From Bacteroidaceae bacterium (GTDB lineage: Bacteria; Bacteroidota; Bacteroidia; Bacteroidales; Bacteroidaceae), in the NCBI GenBank assembly GCA_017535725.1, contig JAFXTO010000010.1, positions 1-64,000 of the forward strand: a DNA stretch of 64,000 nucleotides, written 5' to 3'. A program made the position numbers and the translations under genes. Position 1 is the stretch's first letter; each line of letters opens with the position of its first letter. The notes below the pieces were generated by a model. That model was not told where the DNA came from. It saw nothing but the letters and a program-made list of their open reading frames with translations, and ran no database searches. Below are positions 15,738 to 24,153 of this stretch, piece by piece.

Positions 15738-16826
15738 TTATTGGGTGATATGGAAATGATCCTTCAGGGTGGCGATGACTTCTTCTGGTGTGGGGACGAT
15801 ACCACCCATCTTGCCGTAGTGGGTGACGGGAGTACGTCCTTCAACAGCCAGTCGAACGTCTTCGACCATCTGTCCGGCATTGATTTCGAAGGTGAGAATG
15901 CCCTTGACCTTGGTGGAGAGCTCGCAGATGCGGTCGTAGGGGAACGGCCAGAGGGTGATGGGGCGCAGGAGACCTACGCGGATGCCTTCCTTGCGAAGGT
16001 CGTCGATAGCTTTCTGGGCGATACGGGCAGCGGAGCCGAAGGCCACAATGAGATAGTCGGCATCGTCGGTCATCGTTTCCTCGATACGCACTTCGTTCTT
16101 ACGGATTTCGTCGTATTTGGCCTGAAGGTGGTGGTTGTGCTTTTCCATCGCTTCGGGTTGCAGTTCGAGGGAGGTGATGACATTGATGGGGCGTCCTGCC
16201 TTCCGACCCGTGCTTGCCCAGGGACAGGAAGCAATGATTTCCTCCTCTGTGCGACGGGGCTTGAAGGGAGGGAGAACCACTTTCTCCATGACCTGGCCGA
16301 TGACACCATCGGAGAGCATCATGACGGGGATGCGGTACTTGAAGGCGAGCTCGAAGCTCAGGTCTACGAAATCAGCCATCTCCTGAACGCTGGACGGAGC
16401 GAGCACGATGAGGTAGTAGTCACCATTGCCGCCGCCACGGGTGGCCTGGAAGTAGTCGCCCTGTGAGGGCTGGATGGTGCCGAGGCCGGGGCCGCCGCGC
16501 TGTACGTTGACGATGAGACCTGGAATCTCTGCGCCTGCCATGTAGGCAAGACCTTCCTGCATGAGGGCTACGCCAGGGCTGGAGCTGGAGGTCATGACAC
16601 GCTTGCCAGCACCGCCTCCGCCATAGAGCATGTTGATACTTGCGACCTCGCTTTCGGCTTGCAGGACGACCATGCCTGTGGTCTCCCAAGGCTTCTCGGC
16701 AGCCAATGTCTCGAGGATTTCGCTTTGTGGGGTGATGGGATATCCGAAGTATCCGTCACAACCGCAGCGGATGGCGGCATGTGCAACGGCTTCGTTTCCT
16801 TTCATCAGTAGTATTTCTTCTGCCAT
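15738..16826 (-). CDS. korA: 2-oxoglutarate/2-oxoacid:ferredoxin oxidoreductase, alpha subunit
   Basis: The 362-residue protein has EILLMKGNEAVAHAAIRCGC, FGYPITPQSEILE, VLQAESEVASINMLYGGGGAG and SSSSPGVALMQEGLAYMAG, all hallmarks of the alpha subunit of KorA/VorB type. FEINAGQMVEDVRLAVEGRTPV near the C-terminus is also typical. It binds the 2-oxoacid and, with KorB, completes the TPP site. It follows korD after a 150-base gap filled by a gttgaaa minisatellite and a gtcaact(c/t)gtcaactt repeat, an odd interruption for an operon. Confidence 0.93.
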   Translation of the reverse strand: MAEEILLMKGNEAVAHAAIRCGCDGYFGYPITPQSEILETLAAEKPWETTGMVVLQAESEVASINMLYGGGGAGKRVMTSSSSPGVALMQEGLAYMAGAEIPGLIVNVQRGGPGLGTIQPSQGDYFQATRGGGNGDYYLIVLAPSSVQEMADFVDLSFELAFKYRIPVMMLSDGVIGQVMEKVVLPPFKPRRTEEEIIASCPWASTGRKAGRPINVITSLELQPEAMEKHNHHLQAKYDEIRKNEVRIEETMTDDADYLIVAFGSAARIAQKAIDDLRKEGIRVGLLRPITLWPFPYDRICELSTKVKGILTFEINAGQMVEDVRLAVEGRTPVTHYGKMGGIVPTPEEVIATLKDHFHITQ

Positions 16827-16839
16827 AACTTTTTTATTT

Positions 16840-16985
16840 AATGTTGAAACGTTGAAATGTTGAAACGTTGAAATGTTGAAACGTTGAAATGTTGAAACGT
16901 TGAAAAATACATTGTCAACTCGTCAACTTGTCAACTCGTCAACTTGTCAACTCGTCAACTTTTCAACTCGTCAACTTTTCAACTT
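16840..16985 (+). repeat. Two adjoining short tandem repeats between korD and korA
   Basis: gttgaaacgttgaaatgttg units (8 bp period) run from about 16840 to 16905, followed by gtcaactcgtcaacttgtc units (8-9 bp period) to about 16985. They occupy the whole korD-korA gap. Confidence 0.85.
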
Positions 16986-17212
16986 TCAACTTTCTTTCTA
17001 TAAACGGTGATACATCCGTCGGGGCATACGATGGCGCAGGACGTACAACCGGTGCATGCATCCTGGTTGACCTGTTCTACATAGCGGTAGCCACGGCGGT
17101 TAACCATCTTGTCTGCCAGTTCGATGATGTTCAGGGGACATGCGGCGACACAGAGGCTGCATCCTTTGCAGCGTTCGGTGTTGATGGTGATGGCGCCTTT
17201 CATTTTTGCCAT
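16979..17212 (-). CDS. korD: Ferredoxin-like delta subunit with two [4Fe-4S] clusters
   Basis: The start is taken at MAKMKGAITINTERCKGC (77 residues); the frame extends 16 codons upstream without family support, and MKGAIT is an alternative start. Two cluster motifs are seen: CKGCSLCVAACP and CTGCTSCAIVCP. It would pass electrons from the KorAB active site to soluble ferredoxin. It lies 64 bases after the TPR gene and upstream of korA in the same direction. Confidence 0.9.
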   Translation of the reverse strand: MAKMKGAITINTERCKGCSLCVAACPLNIIELADKMVNRRGYRYVEQVNQDACTGCTSCAIVCPDGCITVYRKKVES

Positions 17213-17276
17213 AGTGCTTGGTCTTTTGTCTGTTGTATGGTTGTCGTGGTACGGCACCATACTTGTTGTTTGTTAT

Positions 17277-17477
17277 TTAGGGATTGTAGTAATCCTTGCA
17301 GTAGAAGTCCATGATTTCCATAAGCATCGTGCGTGCAGTTCGGGCAGGTGATTCTGGGTCAAGTGCGGTGGCTTGCTCGTAAGCATTCAGAGCTTCTGCC
17401 CATCGTTGTTGCTTTCGGTGTGCATTGCCTTGCTCGTAGAGTAAGGCTGCTTGTTGCTTATTGGAATCTGATGTCAC
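17277..17477 (-). CDS. Small tetratricopeptide-repeat protein heading the kor operon
   Basis: The 66-residue protein contains one clear TPR: AALLYEQGNAHRKQQRWAEA followed by LNAYEQATALDPESPA, and a C-terminal helix with MEIMDFYCKDYYNP. It has no signal peptide. It is the first gene after a TACCTTTG promoter box and lies 64 bases before korD. Its job is unknown; a protein-protein adaptor or assembly helper for the oxidoreductase is a reasonable inference from position only. Confidence 0.75.
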   Translation of the reverse strand: MTSDSNKQQAALLYEQGNAHRKQQRWAEALNAYEQATALDPESPARTARTMLMEIMDFYCKDYYNP

Positions 17478-17496
17478 TCTATTTTAATTTTGGTTG

Positions 17497-17504
17497 CAAA
17501 GGTA
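17497..17504 (-). promoter_or_regulatory. -7 box for the TPR-kor operon
   Basis: TACCTTTG on the minus strand, 19 bases before the TPR gene start. A clear TTTG -33 is not present (TTCG at the right distance). Confidence 0.5.
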
Positions 17505-17683
17505 CTGCTAAATTGTCATATTCGCGAATAAATGAAAAGATATTTCAGATATTAACGTCTTTTTGCTTAGGTTCTTGACATAGGCGAAAGAAAAAGCCCA
17601 CTTCGGGGGTGCGGAAGTGGGCGAGGGGGATATTATTTGACGGAAAATCGTTTGCCGATGGTACTCCCAGACGGGGAGTGGGC

Positions 17684-18304
17684 TTATTCCACAACGGTAG
17701 CCTTGGGGGCGGGAGCGGCGGTCTGCTCGGGTTCCTCGAAGGCATTGCGGGCGCCTGTGAAAATCTCATCGACACGGTCTATCGTCTTCCGACGGAATTT
17801 GCCACAGCGGGGATAGAGCTTGGTGCCTGCCTTGTTGACGGCAGCGGCATCGCTAATCCATTCCTCGGCCTTGTAGTTTTCGCCGCCTTTGCCTTCGTTG
17901 TCAAACATGTATTGATAGGAAATTTTGGTAATGGTGAGGTTGACCTTGGCGTCTGCAGTACACTCAGCGGAGATGTAATAGCGGAAGTAGCAGTGGTCCC
18001 AGCTGAGGAACCTCTTCTTGAAGGTCATAATCTCTTCGACGTTGGCAACGATGGTGTTGTTCTCGTCAGAGACAATGCGTGTTCGGAGGTCCTGTCTGCC
18101 ATCGGCAACAAGCTGTCGGATGTATGCTTGCATGACGGAGTAAATGTCTGATTGTGTTTTGCCTGGTACGCTGAAGGTCTGTGAGAACGTGACGATGCCA
18201 TTGCGTTCGGGTACAGCTCCACGGAGGTAGCGCGGGTCTTCGTTGCCTGCGATGATAGTGAGGACGGGCAGGCAGAAGAGGAGGGTGAGAAGGATTTTCT
18301 TCAT
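17684..18304 (-). CDS. DUF4468 (TBP-like fold) secreted protein
   Basis: The 206-residue protein has a signal peptide (MKKILLTLLFCLPVLTIIAG) and the DUF4468 pattern: GIVTFSQTFSVPGKTQSDIY, an RxRIVSDENNTIVANVEE strand pair, and FLSWDHCYFRYYISAECTADAKV with ITKISYQY. The C-terminal tail (EEPEQTAAPAPKATVVE) is low complexity. The function of the family is unknown. It follows the MacB-type permease in the same direction after 118 bases that contain a cctcgcttaaaagcgagg hairpin, so it may be a separate unit. Confidence 0.82.
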   Translation of the reverse strand: MKKILLTLLFCLPVLTIIAGNEDPRYLRGAVPERNGIVTFSQTFSVPGKTQSDIYSVMQAYIRQLVADGRQDLRTRIVSDENNTIVANVEEIMTFKKRFLSWDHCYFRYYISAECTADAKVNLTITKISYQYMFDNEGKGGENYKAEEWISDAAAVNKAGTKLYPRCGKFRRKTIDRVDEIFTGARNAFEEPEQTAAPAPKATVVE

Positions 18305-18380
18305 TGCTTTATTAGGAATTGGTTGATAGTGATGGCTGTTGTTGAGGGGGCGTTATAAGGTGAGGGCCTTCCGGTGGGGT

Positions 18381-18399
18381 ACCTCGCTTAAAAGCGAGG
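18381..18399. terminator. Hairpin after the MacB-type permease
   Basis: acctcgcttaaaagcgagg forms an 8-bp GC-rich stem with an AA loop immediately downstream of the permease stop on the minus strand. There is no strong U-run, so termination is uncertain. Confidence 0.35.
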
Positions 18400-18422
18400 C
18401 CACGGTGGCTTAAAGTTTGTGG

Positions 18423-19640
18423 TTATTCGTAGCGGATGGCTTCGATGGGATCGAGGCGGGCGGCTTTCTGTGCAGGGAAGTAGCCGAAGCCCACGCCTAT
18501 TGCCACGCAAACGGCAAAGCTGACGATCACACTCCAGGCGGGGATGACGGCAGGATAGCCAATGATGGCGTTGCAACCCCAGGTGAGCAGCGCTCCGAAG
18601 AGGACTCCCAGAATACCTCCGGTGAGGCTGATGAGGATGCTCTCGATGAGGAACTGGTTGCTGATATCCAGTCCTCGCGCGCCCACGCTCATGCGCAAAC
18701 CTATTTCTTTTGTACGCTCGGTGACGCTGACGAGCATGATGTTCATGATGCCAATACCAGCTACGAGAAGCGAGAAGGCGGCTGCCACGACGAGGATGAT
18801 GGTGATGGTGTCCATCGTGGAGGACATAGTCTCCATCCACTCCTGCTGCGAGCGGATGGTGAAATTGTCTTCTTCGCCATCCTTGAGCTTGTGGGTGCGT
18901 CGCAATATTTCAGTGAGATCTTCAATTGCATGGTCGCTGAGTTCCTCGGTCACGGCAGAGCAAAGGATGCTGTTGAAGTGGGTCTGTGCAGCCAGACGTT
19001 TCATAACAGTGGTGTAGGGCGAGACAATCACATTGTCCTGGTCCATACCCCAATTGTTATAGCCCTTTCCTTTGAAAACACCGATGACACGCAGAGGTAT
19101 GTTCTTGAAACGGATGGTCTTGCCGATAGGATCCACATTGGGAAAGAGTTCCTTGACGACAGTCTGTCCGATGATACAGACCTTGGCACTCTTGTTGACA
19201 TCTTCCTCTGTGAAGAAGATACCCTCTTCCACCTCCCAGAGGCGGATGCCAAGGTAATCGGGCGATTCACCGTAGCAAGTACTTGTGGTGTTGTTGGAGC
19301 CGAAGACTGCTTGTCCGCTGGTGCTCACTTCTGGAGATACTTTGTTGACGAACTTGGCTTCTGCGAGGATTGTCTCATAGTCGATTTGCTTTAGCGTCTG
19401 CATGGCCGATGGGTCGAGACGCACGCCGCCACGCATGTCAGCACCAGGGCGGATGGTAAGCATGTTGGTGCCGTTCTTCTGAATTTCCTCGCGTATGCTC
19501 TGCTTGGAGCCTTGTCCGATAGCCATCATGACAATGACGGCTCCCACGCCGATGATGATGCCGAGCATGGAGAGGAATGAACGGCCCTTGTTGCTGAGGA
19601 TGGCCTTGAGGGCGATTTTGAGTAGGTTTGTGAAACTCAT
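18423..19640 (-). CDS. MacB-type ABC transporter permease (FtsX-like)
   Basis: The 405-residue protein opens with LLKIALKAILSNKGRSFLSM, then a first membrane helix (LGIIIGVGAVIVMMAIGQGS), a periplasmic MacB_PCD domain (about 45-260), and three C-terminal helices with ERTKEIGLRMSVGARGLDI and the ending ARLDPIEAIRYE. All are typical for the MacB/LolC-FtsX permease class. It pairs with the ATPase gene upstream, but the four-helix-bundle gene and repeats separate the two. The transporter would power export of peptides or small molecules with the MacA and TolC homologues; substrate unknown. Confidence 0.92.
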   Translation of the reverse strand: MSFTNLLKIALKAILSNKGRSFLSMLGIIIGVGAVIVMMAIGQGSKQSIREEIQKNGTNMLTIRPGADMRGGVRLDPSAMQTLKQIDYETILAEAKFVNKVSPEVSTSGQAVFGSNNTTSTCYGESPDYLGIRLWEVEEGIFFTEEDVNKSAKVCIIGQTVVKELFPNVDPIGKTIRFKNIPLRVIGVFKGKGYNNWGMDQDNVIVSPYTTVMKRLAAQTHFNSILCSAVTEELSDHAIEDLTEILRRTHKLKDGEEDNFTIRSQQEWMETMSSTMDTITIILVVAAAFSLLVAGIGIMNIMLVSVTERTKEIGLRMSVGARGLDISNQFLIESILISLTGGILGVLFGALLTWGCNAIIGYPAVIPAWSVIVSFAVCVAIGVGFGYFPAQKAARLDPIEAIRYE

Positions 19641-19767
19641 TTAAAGTTGAAATGTTGAAAAATTGAAACGTTGAAAGTCACATTGAAAGTTGAATGGTTG
19701 AAAAGTTGAAATTTTGTTCTGTTGAAACATCAACAATCTCCTTTTCATTGTTCCTATTTTAACTATC
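19641..19767 (+). repeat. gttgaaa(n) minisatellite between permease and four-helix-bundle gene
   Basis: Irregular gttgaaa-containing octamers (aaagttgaaatgttgaaaaa and further copies) fill the gap. Same family as upstream of the porin. Confidence 0.75.
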
Positions 19768-20130
19768 TTAGTTTTCGTTATCTTTGGCGGATTTTATTAT
19801 TTTTGTTAAGATTGCAATAATGAACTTGTTATCATTATAGATGGATTCAAATTCATCTTTTGTAAGATAATCGGTTGCGAACAAAAGTTCCAGCCAAAAG
19901 CCTGTTTCATCAGCTTCTTTCAGAGCTATGTTTAGTTTGCTGATAAAATCAGCCCTACTTTGAGCATTTTTACTTTCTCTAACATTAGAGCCAATACTTG
20001 TTCCACTTCTAAGTATCTGTTGAGAAAGCACATGTTCATGAAACTTTTCCTTGAGGAACTGAGAAAGTCGAACAATTCGTACCGCATAGTCGAAGGTTTT
20101 TTTATGTATGAGGCTATTATCTTGTTCCAT
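19768..20130 (-). CDS. Four-helix-bundle protein (S23 / 23S-rRNA intervening-sequence family)
   Basis: The 120-residue protein shows the family pattern: KTFDYAVRIVRLSQFLKEK, VLSQQILRSGTSIGSNVRES, KNAQSRADFISKLNIALKEA and ETGFWLELLFATDYL. Related proteins form small homo-oligomeric helical bundles and were first noted in insertions within bacterial 23S rRNA genes; many copies, like this one, lie between protein genes and have no proven role. It is inserted between the ATPase and permease genes of an efflux operon, bordered on both sides by gttgaaa repeats, so it looks like a late insertion. Confidence 0.9.
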   Translation of the reverse strand: MEQDNSLIHKKTFDYAVRIVRLSQFLKEKFHEHVLSQQILRSGTSIGSNVRESKNAQSRADFISKLNIALKEADETGFWLELLFATDYLTKDEFESIYNDNKFIIAILTKIIKSAKDNEN

Positions 20131-20145
20131 ATTTGAAAAAGGTAT

Positions 20146-20210
20146 CTTTCAACTTTTCAACCTTTCCGCTCGGCGCCTTGCGACGCTTGACACTTCAAGA
20201 ACTTTTCAAC
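20146..20210 (-). repeat. 65-bp dispersed repeat, copy 1 (second copy at the 3' end of kdsA)
   Basis: Read on the minus strand it is gttgaaaagttcttgaagtg then tcaagcgtcgcaaggcgccg then agcggaaaggttg. The plus strand at 48672-48735 carries the same sequence with two substitutions. In both places it begins at the last codons or just past the stop of a gene (the ABC ATPase here). Confidence 0.88.
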
Positions 20211-20211
20211 C

Positions 20212-20967
20212 TTACTCGTCCTGTGGCGCGGGCAGGGCAGCGAGGGCCTCTGCGGCGTTGAGGATGTTGGGGTTATAAGTGTCTTCGCGGATTTTGCCAT
20301 CGCGCAGGACGATGTTTCGGGAGGAGTACTGTGCGATTTCGGGATTGTGGGTGACGAAGATGATGGTGCGGCCTTCTGCGTGTAACTTCTGGAAAAGGAC
20401 AAGAACCTCGTAGGAGGTGCGGGTGTCGAGGTTACCGGTGGCCTCGTCGGCAAGGATGACGGCAGGGTTGTTAACCAGGGCGCGGGCAATGGCCACGCGT
20501 TGCATCTGACCACCTGACATCTGGTTGCTCTTGTGTTCCAGTCGATCGCCAAGTCCCACGGCCTGTAGAGCTTCGATGGCTGCCTGACGACGTTGCTTGG
20601 CGGTGTAATCCTTATTATACATAAGAGGGAGTTCCACGTTTTCAACGGCCGTGGTCTTAGCCAGAAGGTTATAATTCTGGAAGACAAAGCCTATCTTTCG
20701 GTTGCGCAGGCGAGCTCGTTGGCTACGACGCATGGTGCGCACGCTGATACCATCCAGGTAGTATTCACCGCTGGTGGGGGTGTCAAGGCATCCGAGTTGG
20801 TTTAGCAACGTGGATTTGCCGGAGCCTGAGGTGCCCATAATGGTGACAAACTCACCCTCGTGGATTTCAAAGGAGACGCCTCGCAATGCCTTTACCGTCT
20901 CATTTCCTACTTGGAAATTTCGGCGGACATTCTCGAGCTTTATGACAACTTTCTTTTCTTGTGGCAT
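20212..20967 (-). CDS. MacB-type ABC transporter ATP-binding protein
   Basis: I start it at [14 protein letters not shown] (251 residues); the frame reaches 67 codons further up but that part overlaps the MacA-like gene's end and has no similarity. Motifs: Walker [14 protein letters not shown]-loop VFQNYNLL, signature [15 protein letters not shown] (written MSGGQ here), Walker [14 protein letters not shown], and H-switch FVTHNP. This is the LolD/MacB ATPase subfamily. It drives the FtsX-type permease encoded two genes downstream. Confidence 0.93.
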   Translation of the reverse strand: MPQEKKVVIKLENVRRNFQVGNETVKALRGVSFEIHEGEFVTIMGTSGSGKSTLLNQLGCLDTPTSGEYYLDGISVRTMRRSQRARLRNRKIGFVFQNYNLLAKTTAVENVELPLMYNKDYTAKQRRQAAIEALQAVGLGDRLEHKSNQMSGGQMQRVAIARALVNNPAVILADEATGNLDTRTSYEVLVLFQKLHAEGRTIIFVTHNPEIAQYSSRNIVLRDGKIREDTYNPNILNAAEALAALPAPQDE

Positions 20968-21007
20968 GATTCTTGCTTTCTTTTCGGAGGGTAATCTACC
21001 GAATACG

Positions 21008-22237
21008 CTATTTCTTTGCAGCGCCTTGGCCGGACTTCTGGTTCCTATTGTTATTGGGTCTGCCCGGCATAAACGGATTCTTGTTCTGATTGGTGTTGTC
21101 CTCTTCCATGGGTGTTCCAAATACCATTTCGGAAAGTACTTCTGTACCGGCCTGTATGCCGCTGACAATTTCCGTGACTGTACCGTTGGATACTCCTGTC
21201 TTTACGGGAATGGCTTTGAAAGTCTTGCCTTGCAGCACCCACAGTTTCTGTCCAGGCTTGTCGGTGTCTTCTATCGTTTCGTCTTCTGCAATGAGCTCCT
21301 GCTTGGGCGAGAAGCGGAGGGCCTTGGAGGACACGGTGAGGACGTTGTTCTTCTCCAGTGTGTAAATGGTGACATTGGCGGTGAGGCCGGGCTTCAGCTT
21401 CAGGTCGGCGTTGGGGGCACTGATGACGACTTCGTATGTGACGACGTTGCTTTCCGTGGTTGCCTGCTGGCGTACCTGAGTGACGAGTCCGTTGAAGATG
21501 TCAGCGGGGAAGGCATCGACGGTGAAGCTGACGCGTTGTCCTTCCTTGACCTCGCCGATGTCGGCTTCGTCAATGTCGGCGATGACGCGCATGTCGGTCA
21601 GGTCCTGGGCGATGGTGAAGAGGGTAGGGGTGCTGAAGCTGGCAGCCACGGTCTGCCCTTCTTCCACGTCCTTGCTGAGGACTACGCCATTGATGGGCGA
21701 GGTGATGGTAGCATAGCCGAGGTCGGTTTCAGCCCGCTTTACGCTCTGGCGAGCGGTGGTCACCTGCTGTTGAGCCTGAACGAATGAGAGACGAGCTTGC
21801 TCGAAATCGTTGGCACTTATCAAACCTTTGTCGTACAGGATCTTATAGCGGTTGTAATTTGCCTTTTGGAATTCTAATGCACTCTCTTGACTGGTGAGAT
21901 TGGCTCGTTGGCTTTCAAGGGTGCTTAAGAGGTTGGTGCGGTCGAGCTCGGCGATAACTTGTCCTGCCTTCACTTCGGAGTTGTAGTCAACGTAGATCTT
22001 GGACACGATACCGCTGACCTGCGTACCGACTTCCACTTTGGTAACAGGTTCGATAGTACCAGTAGCGGTTACGGTGGTTGCGATGTCGCCTTTCTCAACT
22101 GTCGTGGTTTCATACTCGGCTTTGGGCTTGGAGTTGCAACTCACGAAAAGGAGCAAAGGCAAAAGCAGGGACGACCCACCCCTCACCCTCCCTGTGAGGG
22201 AGAGAGTAGCATGTTTTGAAAAATGGAGAATATTCAT
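21008..22237 (-). CDS. MacA-type periplasmic adaptor lipoprotein (HlyD/RND-MFP family)
   Basis: The 409-residue protein has a lipobox LLFVSC (Cys34), a barrel-sandwich segment VTATGTIEPVTKVEVGTQVSG, a helical hairpin (about 100-170), YATITSPINGVVLSKDVEEGQTV returning to the lipoyl half, and a C-terminal beta-barrel. It bridges the permease and TolC. The N-terminal part before the hydrophobic core (SLTGRVRGGSS) is encoded by a ctccctgtgagggag-type intergenic repeat, so a GTG start after it is possible. The C-terminus is Asn/Gly/Gln-rich. Confidence 0.9.
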   Translation of the reverse strand: MNILHFSKHATLSLTGRVRGGSSLLLPLLLFVSCNSKPKAEYETTTVEKGDIATTVTATGTIEPVTKVEVGTQVSGIVSKIYVDYNSEVKAGQVIAELDRTNLLSTLESQRANLTSQESALEFQKANYNRYKILYDKGLISANDFEQARLSFVQAQQQVTTARQSVKRAETDLGYATITSPINGVVLSKDVEEGQTVAASFSTPTLFTIAQDLTDMRVIADIDEADIGEVKEGQRVSFTVDAFPADIFNGLVTQVRQQATTESNVVTYEVVISAPNADLKLKPGLTANVTIYTLEKNNVLTVSSKALRFSPKQELIAEDETIEDTDKPGQKLWVLQGKTFKAIPVKTGVSNGTVTEIVSGIQAGTEVLSEMVFGTPMEEDNTNQNKNPFMPGRPNNNRNQKSGQGAAKK

Positions 22238-22299
22238 AAGTTTATTAGTATTGTTTTATGGATGCCTGATTTAATTCTATGTTTTTTGCTAACAACCAC

Positions 22300-22322
22300 T
22301 CCCTCCCTTTAAGGAGGGCAGG
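22300..22322. repeat. Palindromic repeat between TolC and MacA genes
   Basis: ccctccctttaaggaggg forms a perfect 9-bp-arm hairpin. A related ctccctgtgagggag lies inside the first codons of the MacA-like gene (about 22187-22203). Both look like one REP-like family. Confidence 0.6.
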
Positions 22323-22331
22323 GGAGGGCTA

Positions 22332-23678
22332 CTAAATGGTCAGCTGTCCTCCCTCGTAGAACCTCAGCAGCTGTGTGTTGAGGATGGTCGTGTATTTGCT
22401 CTGGAGTCTGTTCTGCTGGGCTTGGAGTAGGTTGTCGCGAGCCTGCAGCAGGTCAACGATGTTCTTCAGTCCGGCTTTGAACTGTTCGTTGGTCAGTTCG
22501 TATGTGGTCTCTTGGCTCTGCACGGCTGCCTGAGCACTGCGGAATCGTTGCTGGGAACTGGTGGCCTGCAGCCAGAGGTTCTCGATGTTGCTGCCTAAAG
22601 TGGTCTGCTTGTCCAAGAGGTCGAGCTCTGCGGAAGTCTTGCTGAGACGGGCACGGCTGACGGAAGTCTTGTTGCGGCGGTTGTCGAAAATAGGCACGCT
22701 GAGGGAAAGTCCAATACTTCCGTTGAGGTTGCGTTTCATCTGCTCGCCTATACCACGGTCGTCTGCGCTGTAGTGACTGGCTCCCACACCAGCGTTGACT
22801 CCGATGGTAGGAAGGTAGCCACGTTTGGCGATGTTTAACTGCACGTCGGCAGCCTCACTTTGGAGCTGTGCTGCGCGGATTTCAGGACGGAGGTTGAGTG
22901 CTGCAGCGTAGACATCCTCTTTGGCGGGTACTGGCTCCAGGGCCCGACTGTCGTCCATCTCATCCGCTACGACATCGAAGTTCTCACCGATTCCTAACTG
23001 CAAGAGCTCCTTCAGCTGGCGTTTGTAACTGGCAATTTGTGTCTCGGAATTGACCACGTCGTACTCCGCGTTGGCCAGCTGAGCCTCTAATTGTGCCACG
23101 TCGGCTTTTGCGAGGTCACCTATTTTAAAGCGTTCGCGTCCGCGGTCGAGCTGTTGCTGAGCGGTCTCGAAGATTTTTTCGTTGACCTTCTTGGCTTCGG
23201 TGGTGTATAGGATTTGCACGTAGAGCTGGGCAATCTGTTCCTGAATGGTATTCAGGCTCTGTGCCGTCTGCACCTCTGCGATTTCTCCAGCAATCTCTTG
23301 TGCCTTGATGTTCTTCTGGTTGATACCTCCGTTCCAGACGGTCCAGTTGGCATTCAGTCCGTAGCTACCGTTCTCCGTCACCTTATTATTAGTTGTGGTG
23401 ACCATGCCGTTCTGTACGATGTTTGTTGCTTCCTGGAAGGGTCGATAGCCGACGCTCTGGCTCATGGAGAAAGAGAGGCTGGGGAAGAGAGCCGCCTTTG
23501 CTTGCAGTAACTGTTCTTTGCTGTCTTCCTGACTGATTCGGCTCTTTTGGAGCTGAATGTTGTGTTCTGCTGCGTAGTTCAGGCATTGCTGCAGAGTCCA
23601 ACCTGATTGGGCATAGAGTGTGCCAGTCTTCAACAGCGTAGCCGCAATAATGGCGGCAATGAGTGTCCATTTATTCAT
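22332..23678 (-). CDS. TolC-family outer-membrane efflux protein
   Basis: The 448-residue protein has a signal peptide (ending GTLYAQ) and the two long helical repeats of outer-membrane efflux proteins: WTLQQCLNYAAEHNIQLQKS in repeat one, and LRPEIRAAQLQSEAADVQLN with YLPTIGVNAGVG in repeat two. The final segment TYELTNEQFKAGLKNIVDLL is also typical. It is the first gene of the efflux operon, with TATCTTTG 47 bases upstream on the minus strand. It would form the exit duct for the MacAB-like pump. Confidence 0.93.
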   Translation of the reverse strand: MNKWTLIAAIIAATLLKTGTLYAQSGWTLQQCLNYAAEHNIQLQKSRISQEDSKEQLLQAKAALFPSLSFSMSQSVGYRPFQEATNIVQNGMVTTTNNKVTENGSYGLNANWTVWNGGINQKNIKAQEIAGEIAEVQTAQSLNTIQEQIAQLYVQILYTTEAKKVNEKIFETAQQQLDRGRERFKIGDLAKADVAQLEAQLANAEYDVVNSETQIASYKRQLKELLQLGIGENFDVVADEMDDSRALEPVPAKEDVYAAALNLRPEIRAAQLQSEAADVQLNIAKRGYLPTIGVNAGVGASHYSADDRGIGEQMKRNLNGSIGLSLSVPIFDNRRNKTSVSRARLSKTSAELDLLDKQTTLGSNIENLWLQATSSQQRFRSAQAAVQSQETTYELTNEQFKAGLKNIVDLLQARDNLLQAQQNRLQSKYTTILNTQLLRFYEGGQLTI

Positions 23679-23725
23679 TTTCTTTTCGAGTGATGATTTC
23701 GATGTATGTTGTTTCTTTTGCGTTG

Positions 23726-23757
23726 CAAAGATACATGGATTTTTTCACATTGACCAA
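23726..23757 (-). promoter_or_regulatory. Promoter of the tolC-macAB operon
   Basis: On the minus strand, TTGG (23754-23757), 20 bases, then TATCTTTG (23726-23733). One base off the -33 consensus. Confidence 0.6.
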
Positions 23758-23989
23758 TTTTCTGGCTTTTCGTTTAAAGACTTTAAGAGGGTTTAACACT
23801 TGCAGATGACTTTCGTATGCTTTTTGAACTTTGGTTATCCTACATTTTTATAATAAAAAGGTATTTTTTACACTTATACACTCTTATACGTCGTGAAAAA
23901 GCAGATGAAAGTATGTCCATAAAGTATGTTATTAAACATAAGTTGAAGACTTTTTAGCTTTTTTCTGCAGTTGTTAGTAAAAAAACCTA

Positions 23990-23997
23990 TAATTTTG
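23990..23997 (+). promoter_or_regulatory. -7 box for the fasciclin-SusCD operon
   Basis: TAATTTTG, 156 bases before the first ATG. A TTG at 23971-23973 is 16 bases upstream, shorter than usual. The long leader carries two direct copies of aaaaacgtctc (24011-24021 and 24070-24080). Confidence 0.5.
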
Positions 23998-24153
23998 GCA
24001 CGGTTTAGAGAAAAACGTCTCCAATCCCTCACTAATTAAGATGCCCTTAAGATTCATTTTCTGTTAGATAAAAACGTCTCAAAATCAAGAGAAAACATAC
24101 TAATGGTAACTCATCCAAAAGGAAATAGAAACAATTACATATTTATTAACTAA

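Larger units (their letters stand above)
23679..24153. other. 475-bp divergent intergenic region
   Basis: Separates the efflux operon (minus) from the fasciclin-SusCD operon (plus). It holds the two promoters listed and two copies of aaaaacgtctc, 59 bases apart, in the leader of the SusCD operon, a possible regulatory site. No gene seen. Confidence 0.6.

Noticed and set aside
19641-20210. rRNA intervening sequence because of the S23-type protein
   Set aside because: No 23S rRNA sequence surrounds it; it lies between two ABC transporter genes. Only the protein family is related.
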